The position numbers and the translations under genes are program-made. Under the pieces are notes generated by a model, which had not been told where the DNA came from, did no database searches, and saw nothing but the letters and a program-made list of their open reading frames with translations. DNA of 13,847 nucleotides from an uncultured Actinomycetes bacterium. Its GTDB lineage: Bacteria; Actinomycetota; Thermoleophilia; Solirubrobacterales; 70-9. This document shows, piece after piece, positions 11,091 to 13,847 of this stretch. Every line of letters starts with the position of its first letter. Position 1 is the stretch's first letter. Location of the stretch: positions 1 through 13,847 of the forward strand of contig CAMPIP010000048.1 in assembly GCA_946886425.1 (NCBI GenBank), given 5' to 3'.

Positions 11091-13043
11091 TCAGAGGCCG
11101 TCGATCTCGACCGGCTCGAGCTCGTCGGCCGGCTCGAAGCCCAGGATCCGGCCGTAGAAGCAGAGCTCGGCTTCGAGGCAGCGGATCTCGGTCTCGGCTT
11201 TGCGGAAGCCGTGTTGCTCGCCGGGGAACGGGAGGTAAGCGTGGGGGACGCCGCCGGCGCGCAGGGCCGCCACCATCGTCTCCGCCTGGCTCGGCGGCAC
11301 CACCTCGTCCTCGAGGCCCTGGAAGAGGATCACCGGCACCCGCAGCCGCTCGACGAAATGGATCGGCGAGCGGGTCCGGTAGAGGTCGGCGCGCTCGGGA
11401 TAGGGGCCGATCAGGCTGTCGAGGTAGCGCGACTCGAACTTGTGGGTGTCGGTAGCGAGGGTCTCGGCGTCGGCGACGCCGTAATAGCTGGCGCCGGTCG
11501 CGAACTCGTCGCCGAAGACCAGCGCGCAGAGGGTCGCGTAGCCGCCCGCCGAGCCGCCGCGGATCGCCAGCCGGGCCGGGTCGGCCTCGCCGCCGGACGC
11601 CAGGAACCGCGCCGCCGCCGCGCAATCCTCCCAGTCGAAGACGCCCCACTGGCCACGCAGGCGGTTGCGGTAGGCGCGGCCGTAGCCGCTGGAGCCGCGG
11701 TAGTTGACGTCGACGACGCCGAAGCCGCGGCTGGTCCAGAAGAGCAGCTCCGGGTCCAGGGCCGGGACCGCGTGCGAGGTCGGCCCGCCGTGGCTCTTGA
11801 CGATCAGCGGTGGCAGTTCGCCAGGCGGCGCCTCGAACCCGGCGTTGGCGGGCGGGTAGAAGAAGCCGTGGGCCGTCTCGCCCTCGCCGGTCGGGAACTC
11901 GATCGGGCGCGGCACCGAGACCAGGCCCGGGTCGACCTCCTCGTCGCTGGCCCGCCGCACCTCCTCCAGCTCGCCGTCGGCGACGTCGTAGAGGATCACC
12001 GCGGTCTCCCGTTGCGGCGAGGCGGCGGCGAAGGCGACGCTGCTGCCGGAAGTGGAGATCACCGGGAATCCGAAGTCGCTGTAGGGGAGGCCGAGGTCGC
12101 GGGTCCGCTCGGCGCCGGGCTCGAGCAGGGCGAGCCGTTCGACGCCGCCCTCGGTCCGCACGCAGGCGATCCCGCCGTCGGCGAGGAACCCGTAGGTGGC
12201 GCCGCCGAACAGCCACTGCGGGTGGGCTAGGTCGGCCTCCTCGGCGGTCAGCTGAGTAAGCGACGGCTCGTCCGCGCCGGCGTCGCCGTCGAGCCGGTAG
12301 AGGTTCCACCAGCCGTCGCGGTCGGAGACGAAGTGCAGCCGACCCTCGCGGTCCCACCCGGGCTGGAAGATCGACTCCTCGGCCCCGCCGGCGATCCTCC
12401 GCGCCTCGCCCGGGCCGCCGAGCGGCGCCAGCCACAGCTCGGTCCCGTCCCAGGGCATGTTCGGGTGGTCCCAGCACGTCCAGGCGAGCCAGCGCCCGTC
12501 CGGGCTGGGACGGGGGAAGGAGTAGAAGTCGCGGCCCCTGGCGAGCGGCCGCGGGTCGGCGGAGCCGTCGAGGGGAATGCCGACGATCTGGTTCTCGGCT
12601 TCGCCCCCGCCGTGGATTTCGCGCACGCAGAAGACGGTGGCGCCGTCGGCGCTGACGCTGGCGTCGGCGTAGCGCCAGGCGCCTGGCGCCGGCGGCTCCG
12701 GCGTCAGCGGCGCCGGCGGGCCGCCGAGCTCCCAGCGGTAGAGGCGCTGGTCGGCGAAATCGACGAAGAGGACGAGGTCCGGCGCGGCCAGCGTCCAGGC
12801 GCCGCCGCCGTACTCGTGGACGCGGGTGCGGACGTTTGTCCCCTCCGGCGTCACCTCTTCGAGGGGCTCGCCCGGCGGCCGCCGCATCAGCACCGTCCGC
12901 CCCTGTTCGGAGGGCCGCCCTTCGGCCCACCAGACGGCGCCGTCGGCGGCGATCGCGGCGGCGCCGAGCCGGCGGCCGGCCCGCGCCACCGTCTCCGCGT
13001 CGATCGGCGAGCGCCAGGCGCCGTAGGGGGCGACGATGGTCAC
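11091..13043 (-). CDS. S9 family prolyl oligopeptidase-type serine peptidase
   Basis: A 650-residue soluble peptidase (dipeptidyl/acylaminoacyl peptidase type). The N-terminal half (about 10-390) is a seven-bladed beta-propeller with TolB/WD-like repeats (for example FPRPSPDGRWLAWTCWDHP and QPGWDREGRLHFVSDRDGWWNLYR). The C-terminal half (about 395-640) is an alpha/beta hydrolase: PLIVKSHGGPTSHA (oxyanion region), NYRGSSGYGRAYR, the nucleophile Ser498 in IRGGSAGGYAT, Asp579 in FQGLEDEVVPP and His611 in PGEQHGF. The triad is complete. It has no signal peptide, so it is probably cytoplasmic and acts on short oligopeptides. The GTG start at 13043 is chosen because TAGGCT lies 7 nt upstream, so the mRNA would be leaderless; the next upstream ATG (13079) would run into the divergent acyl-CoA dehydrogenase. 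Confidence 0.94.
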   Translation of the reverse strand: MTIVAPYGAWRSPIDAETVARAGRRLGAAAIAADGAVWWAEGRPSEQGRTVLMRRPPGEPLEEVTPEGTNVRTRVHEYGGGAWTLAAPDLVLFVDFADQRLYRWELGGPPAPLTPEPPAPGAWRYADASVSADGATVFCVREIHGGGEAENQIVGIPLDGSADPRPLARGRDFYSFPRPSPDGRWLAWTCWDHPNMPWDGTELWLAPLGGPGEARRIAGGAEESIFQPGWDREGRLHFVSDRDGWWNLYRLDGDAGADEPSLTQLTAEEADLAHPQWLFGGATYGFLADGGIACVRTEGGVERLALLEPGAERTRDLGLPYSDFGFPVISTSGSSVAFAAASPQRETAVILYDVADGELEEVRRASDEEVDPGLVSVPRPIEFPTGEGETAHGFFYPPANAGFEAPPGELPPLIVKSHGGPTSHAVPALDPELLFWTSRGFGVVDVNYRGSSGYGRAYRNRLRGQWGVFDWEDCAAAARFLASGGEADPARLAIRGGSAGGYATLCALVFGDEFATGASYYGVADAETLATDTHKFESRYLDSLIGPYPERADLYRTRSPIHFVERLRVPVILFQGLEDEVVPPSQAETMVAALRAGGVPHAYLPFPGEQHGFRKAETEIRCLEAELCFYGRILGFEPADELEPVEIDGL

Positions 13044-13050
13044 GGCGGGC

Positions 13051-13060
13051 AGCCTAGACT
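13051..13060. promoter_or_regulatory. Overlapping bidirectional -10 elements (S9 peptidase / acyl-CoA dehydrogenase)
   Basis: AGCCTAGACT reads as TAGACT (13055-13060) on the plus strand, 8 nt before GTG 13069, and as TAGGCT (13056-13051) on the minus strand, 7 nt before GTG 13043. The two hexamers share the central bases, and the 10-mer is nearly self-complementary (4 of 5 symmetric pairs). Both genes would be leaderless. No convincing -35 is seen on either strand. The geometry is seen; promoter activity is inferred. Confidence 0.6.
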
Positions 13061-13068
13061 GCCGCGCC

Positions 13069-13847
13069 GTGACCAACACTTACGAAGTGCCTCAGGAGTC
13101 GCGCGACCTGCGCGACATGGTGCGCCAGCTGGCGCAGAACGAGATCGCCCCCCGCGCCGGCGACATCGACCGCAAATCGGAATACCCGTGGGACGTCCGC
13201 AAGATGCTCGCCGAGCACGACATCCTCGGCCTTCCCTTCGCCGAGCGCTTCGGCGGCACCGGCACCGGGACGCTCGTCCTGCAGATGGCGGTCGAGGAGA
13301 TCGCCAAGGTCTGCGCCAGCTCGGCCCTGATCCTGATGATCCAGGAGCTCGGCACCCTGCCGATCCAGCTGTTCGGCTCCGACGAGCTGAAAGAGCGCTT
13401 CCTGCCCCGCTGCGCGACCGGCGAGTGGTCACCCGCCTTCGCGCTCTCGGAGCCCGAGGCCGGCAGCGACCCGGCGGCGATGCGCACCACCGCCGTCCGC
13501 GACGGCGACGAGTGGGTCATCAACGGCCAGAAGAACTGGATCACCAACGCCGGCGTCGCCGACTTCTACGTGGTCTTCGCCGTCACCGACCGCGAGAACA
13601 AGCGGATCAGCGCCTTCGTGGTCGAGAAAGAGCGCGAGGGCTTCGACCCGGGCCAGCTCGAGCACAAGCTTGGGATCAAGGGCTCGCCGACCGGCAACCC
13701 GTCCTTCACCGACCTCCGCGTCCCGCACGCGAACCTGGTCGGGACCGAGGGCAAGGGCCTCAGCGTCGCCCTCGGCACCCTTGAGCGCACCCGCCTCGGC
13801 GCCGCCGCCCAGGCGGTCGGGATCGCCCAGGGCGCGACCGACTACGC
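13069..13847 (+). CDS. Acyl-CoA dehydrogenase, N-terminal 259 residues (runs off window)
   Basis: A FAD-dependent acyl-CoA dehydrogenase that introduces an alpha-beta double bond during beta-oxidation or branched-chain degradation, cut by the window end. Seen: the helical N-terminal domain (ESRDLRDMVRQLAQNEIAPRA, then LGLPFAERFGGTGTG and VEEIAKVCASSALILMIQELG); the middle beta-domain with the first family signature, FALSEPEAGSDPAAMRTTA (about 124-142); INGQKNWITNAGVADFYVVFA; and KLGIKGSPTGNPSFTDLRVP before the start of the C-terminal helical domain (LERTRLGAAAQAVGIAQGA). The catalytic Glu lies beyond the window, so chain-length class cannot be judged; the sequence style is short-chain (butyryl-CoA type). 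GTG 13069 is supported by TAGACT 8 nt upstream. The terminal helix is intact as far as visible. No associated electron-transfer flavoprotein gene is in the window. Confidence 0.94.
   Translation, partial: MTNTYEVPQESRDLRDMVRQLAQNEIAPRAGDIDRKSEYPWDVRKMLAEHDILGLPFAERFGGTGTGTLVLQMAVEEIAKVCASSALILMIQELGTLPIQLFGSDELKERFLPRCATGEWSPAFALSEPEAGSDPAAMRTTAVRDGDEWVINGQKNWITNAGVADFYVVFAVTDRENKRISAFVVEKEREGFDPGQLEHKLGIKGSPTGNPSFTDLRVPHANLVGTEGKGLSVALGTLERTRLGAAAQAVGIAQGATDY

Noticed and set aside
10507..12930. 807-aa minus-strand frame
   Set aside because: It is a shadow: Arg-rich in the S9 peptidase region and antisense to the acyltransferase. The S9 peptidase frame carries all catalytic motifs.
12333..13784. 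483-aa plus-strand frame over the end of the window
   Set aside because: It is Arg/Pro-rich and out of frame with the acyl-CoA dehydrogenase, whose true frame runs open to the window end and contains the family signatures.

Overview
The window is a stretch of very GC-rich chromosome with GTG/ATG starts, strong third-position G/C bias and long spurious antisense frames. Gene content (SDR, TetR, MerR and ArsR regulators, a Sec-exported RTX-like protein, an OafA-like acyltransferase, an S9 peptidase and an acyl-CoA dehydrogenase) and several apparently leaderless starts point to a high-GC actinobacterium. The style resembles Thermoleophilia/Solirubrobacterales, but that placement is inferred from protein style, not from a marker gene. 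No rRNA, tRNA, CRISPR array, phage module or transposase gene was seen.

Layout. 1-374 (-) is the N-terminal part of an SDR oxidoreductase, divergent from a TetR regulator (447-1181, +). The TetR 3' end overlaps a convergent HXXEE-type membrane protein (1102-1707, -), which may be preceded by a small coupled ORF (1704-1865, -). A 169-bp inverted-repeat element (1876-2044) separates this from an ArsR-SRPBCC operon (2146-2957, +). Next come an RTX-like secreted protein (3040-4647, +) and, convergent and overlapping it, a polytopic membrane protein of unknown function (4586-6469, -). The latter is divergent from a MerR regulator (6564-7331, +) across a promoter region carrying a tandem operator-like repeat. 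A second, 75-bp copy of the inverted repeat (7343-7417) lies between MerR and a convergent secreted protein with two duplicated domains (7414-8088, -). An aldo/keto reductase (8118-9080, -) follows on the same strand. A membrane acyltransferase-SGNH fusion (9118-11073, +) diverges from it, then an S9 peptidase (11091-13043, -) converges on the acyltransferase. The S9 peptidase shares a compact bidirectional promoter with an acyl-CoA dehydrogenase (13069 to the window end, +).

How it works together. The window is mostly a string of small independent units, not one pathway: three one-regulator/one-target modules (TetR/SDR, ArsR/SRPBCC, MerR/membrane protein), two exported proteins and several stand-alone enzymes.

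The most unusual content is the pair of inverted-repeat elements. The 75-bp copy equals the two ends of the 169-bp copy joined after removal of exactly 94 internal bases (74 of 75 positions identical by eye, opposite orientation). This is the pattern of a non-autonomous, MITE-like family. The short copy also supplies the stop codon of a neighbouring gene. A second theme is regulatory compactness: about seven genes have a TAnnnT-like -10 element ending 6-8 nt before the start codon, which implies leaderless mRNAs.
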